This document shows, one piece after another, positions 61,028-64,000 of a stretch of DNA of 64,000 bases (positions within the stretch are counted from its first letter, which is position 1; each line of letters opens with the position of its first letter). Source of the DNA: Hetaerina americana (Eukaryota; Arthropoda; Insecta; Odonata; Calopterygidae); contig JAKTNV010000004.1 of assembly GCA_022747635.1 (NCBI GenBank), positions 85,045,052 through 85,109,051 of the forward strand, in the 5' to 3' direction. The position numbers and the translations under genes are program-made. Under the pieces are notes generated by a model. It did no database searches. It was not told the origin of the DNA and saw only the letters and a program-made list of their open reading frames with translations.

Positions 61028-64000
61028 TATCTAGGTCAATAGATGAAATATTGGAAGGATACAAAAAACAAGCATCTCTTTGTGCAAAGAATAAATGGGA
61101 GTCATCTAGAAGAGGTATGAGTAAGGGACCATGAAATGGATAAATGGTGATGGGGTTGAGAGCCTCATGCCCAAAAAAAAGAAAACATCCCAACAAACAT
61201 CAATGCCCCCATTAGGACCCCAGGAAGGCCACCATTTAAGGAACTGTAATTAATGACTCTGCCTTGCATATACATCTTACATTGCTCTTTACTTTTAAAA
61301 AAGAAACAATGTTTGTTTATGCGAATCCCACCGTGCATGATCTCTTGAAACGTGGAAGCTAGAACATACACTTGAAAAATAATCACTCACTAATTCTAAG
61401 GAAGGCCCACATCCCACAGCATCACTTATTTATAAGAAACTGCCAATGACCTCAAAAAATGTCTACTGTGACTACTTTTAAAATTTAACTAAAGAAGTCA
61501 TTACTCCCTCAAGTAATACTACATATACGAATTGCAATTAGAATGATGTTTTCTTTTGAGTGACACTTTGTACAGAGTAGTAATGTTTCTTGCATATTTT
61601 AAATATTTTATTCCTTTTCCTCATTATACTGACCATGTTCTGTCACGTAGCTGATCGAAAGAACAATTAATTATTATTAAATACCTTCATGAATTCACTT
61701 GTGAATGGAAAACTCATATGTTGGATTAACTTTTTCTTTCTGAACCAATTGCATACATTAGTCAAGGTTCCATGGCATCCTGTTCTCTAACAAAATTGAC
61801 ATTCTGAATTAGTTTATCATTGGCAAATTTAACAGCTTTGGGACATAGCTATCACCAATGTGAAGAAGGAAAATGTGCTTTCTGCACTGACTCACAATGA
61901 CTGATGAAATAGAATAGTCAGCTCAGACAAGCATAGCATTCCTCAGCTAAGAAAAGGCAAAGGGAAATTACTTCTTGAAAAGCAGTAAAAACATTGAAAT
62001 ATAACTTTAATCACCCAAGTTCCCTCATATTGTCATGAAGTGGATACAGTTGATCCCCAAAATTAGACAAGAACCTTCAACAGGAAATGTGTAACTGTTC
62101 AACACCAATGGCATTGCAGTGATCCTTATAAATGCAAAGATTTATTCTCTCCATGACTCTTCTTAAATAAGATATTTGGCCCCCATTAGTCTTCTACTTA
62201 GTATTTTACCCTAAACGACATTTTGAATGAAATCATTCTGCCTTTATAAAAAAGGACTCAAAAAAACATTTCCTTTGATTATGAAGGACAATAATGTGGG
62301 GCTTTTGACAGCAGCAAATGTCTGCAGTCACAATGGAAACAGCAAAACATTAGCGGGCGTATTTTTTAACACCAAATAATACACAGATTAAAATTGTTCG
62401 AATTTCTTAACTGATCTGAAAATGGAATATCTAAGTATTGAACTTCACATTCAGGTAACAATTTCTTTTTCTAAATTCAGTGCACCTTGAGTAATTTCAA
62501 GTTGAATATAAAAAAGGGGCATATCTAGGTACTGTACTGTACATTTGTCAACAAGATCTGAAGACCCTTATATTTTTTTAATAAGACAAGGCTGGATTCT
62601 GAATAGAGGAAGGATGTTAACACAAGTCACACTACAATTACATGGATTTTTATAACTGCACATCCTTAGCAACATACATAACATTGTGCATAAAAACTGT
62701 TTCTTTAGAGAACTATGGAAAGGTATGTCTCAATTAGACAAGTTCTCTTGGAGGCGGCTGGGCCATGATCTGGGTCGATGAATGGCAGAAAGAGAAGCAT
62801 CACAGTTGAAATACACAGGGAATAACTTTTCAATGGGATCAAAAAATGTATTCGCACCGGGATTATTAAGTCTAAAAATAATGCCTGGTGTTGGTTTAAG
62901 GTATCAAGTTATCTAGAAGTTTTGACATTAAAAGTTAAGTCAGCATTCTGAAATTCTATAGGTTGAAGGTTATGATGGAATTCAATTACTCCTCTTCAAT
63001 ACATCCCTGGTCCACAGAATGACTCTAAGTCAATATACTATCTGCCTTGGCCTATCATTACCCTAAATTCCTTATTACCCAACCAAGGTTGGCTTGTAAT
63101 ATAGTCCCATTACTTTTAAAAAAATAATTAAAAGAGATTCCTCAAGACTTCAGACCATGGAAACAAGGGCCAAAAAAATACCATGCCTGGAAATCCATGT
63201 ATAAATAATGAAACTTTTGGACAATAAAAACATTCCTATATTTTTGGTCCAAATAATATACACAAATTCTATTTACTTTTATGGGTACACATTTACTCAG
63301 TATTCCGCACACTTTGAAACTGAAATACTGAGGCTAAAATATACAAATTATTTTTCATGATTGTGAAATAAAAAAAGCAAATACACTTCACAAAGGCTAT
63401 CACTTTAACCTTGGTACAACTAAAATTCTTGACACTTGGGTAGTTTGCACTTAAACACAATTTTAACATTGGTGTTACGAGATTTCAGCAGATATGCCTG
63501 ATATTCTGCACTTCATTAATGTAATTCTTAATGAAAAAATTAGAGCATTAAGGCTGCCCAAGGTAACAGTTGTGTAATATGAGATTATATTCTCCAAACA
63601 ATTTTTATAAATGTAAATAAAAGTGCCATACAATAAGATATGTACATAAAACACTGAAGTAAAATATGAAAACACTGGCAACATAAAACTCAGCTGTACA
63701 AGAGTAGATCCAAAACTTCCATTTGAACATCAAAGATAATTTCAAGGACAGAATTTATGCAGGACAATGATAAAAGCTAACTTTTAATTTTCTAAATCAG
63801 ATTTGGGAAAAATGATAAAAAATATTATGTTGGAGGACCTATTGTATTATCATTCCAATACAAGATTGACATGAACATCAACCTGTATTTGTGAGAGCTG
63901 TTGAAATTCTCCTAAACTAATTCACAAGGTACAATGTCATACAACAAGAGTACTAAAAATGATGCAATATTCACAGCCATTTATAAATATTCAATTTGTA
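61028..64000. other. AT-rich sequence without recognisable genes
   Basis: Only short frames without family resemblance are present. A short exon-like run ending at a donor-like GTATGAG (about 61114-61120) follows the mariner, but it is too short to call. The rest could be intron or 3' UTR of a gene beyond the window. Confidence 0.45.

Overview
The window looks like nuclear DNA from an insect or a close arthropod relative. It is AT-rich. Its two best genes are split by GT-AG introns: one codes for an insect-type gustatory receptor and the other for the ribosome-biogenesis protein WDR12. The space between is filled with decayed retrotransposons (RTE-type, Jockey/CR1-type and Penelope-like), tRNA-derived SINEs, foldback elements and one apparently intact mariner. 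Nothing in the sequence fixes the species. No bacterial, operon, CRISPR or phage features were seen. — Layout. 1-5.2 kb: no recognisable gene. 5.2-7.0 kb: RTE endonuclease relic (-), then a Jockey/CR1-type reverse transcriptase tail (+) split by a 564-bp insertion with an 11-bp target-site duplication. 7-9.3 kb: mixed sequence with an unidentified minus-strand ORF pair. 11-19 kb: two phase-compatible plus-strand exons of an unidentified gene, one opposite-strand candidate exon, SINEs, a 225-bp foldback and an RTE tail. 21-25.3 kb: SINE, Jockey/CR1 tail, RTE 5' end and Jockey endonuclease. 28.5-29.7 kb: a 383-bp MITE and a GC-rich block with a 55-bp minisatellite. 30.8-42.3 kb: Jockey relic, the best RTE relic (endonuclease through reverse transcriptase), a second RTE reverse transcriptase fragment, a Penelope-like GIY-YIG relic and another Jockey/CR1 tail. 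44.4-46.9 kb: gustatory receptor gene (+), four exons, 497 codons. 48.7 kb: TA/CA microsatellite. 52.7-57.5 kb: WDR12 (-), nine exons, 427 codons, with a small foldback and an RTE scrap in its introns. 57.8-59.2 kb: internally deleted RTE copy. 59.7-61.0 kb: mariner (-) with an intact 357-codon transposase, near-identical terminal inverted repeats and TA duplications. 61-64 kb: AT-rich, nothing recognised. — The two host genes are unrelated in function: chemosensation for the receptor, 60S ribosomal subunit maturation for WDR12. No shared system was found. The main interest lies in the nested insertion, the intact mariner, the several perfect or near-perfect hairpins, the basic loop of the receptor, and the unidentified exons at 12.6-18.8 kb. 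All intron-exon models were built by eye from splice sites, phase and family similarity.
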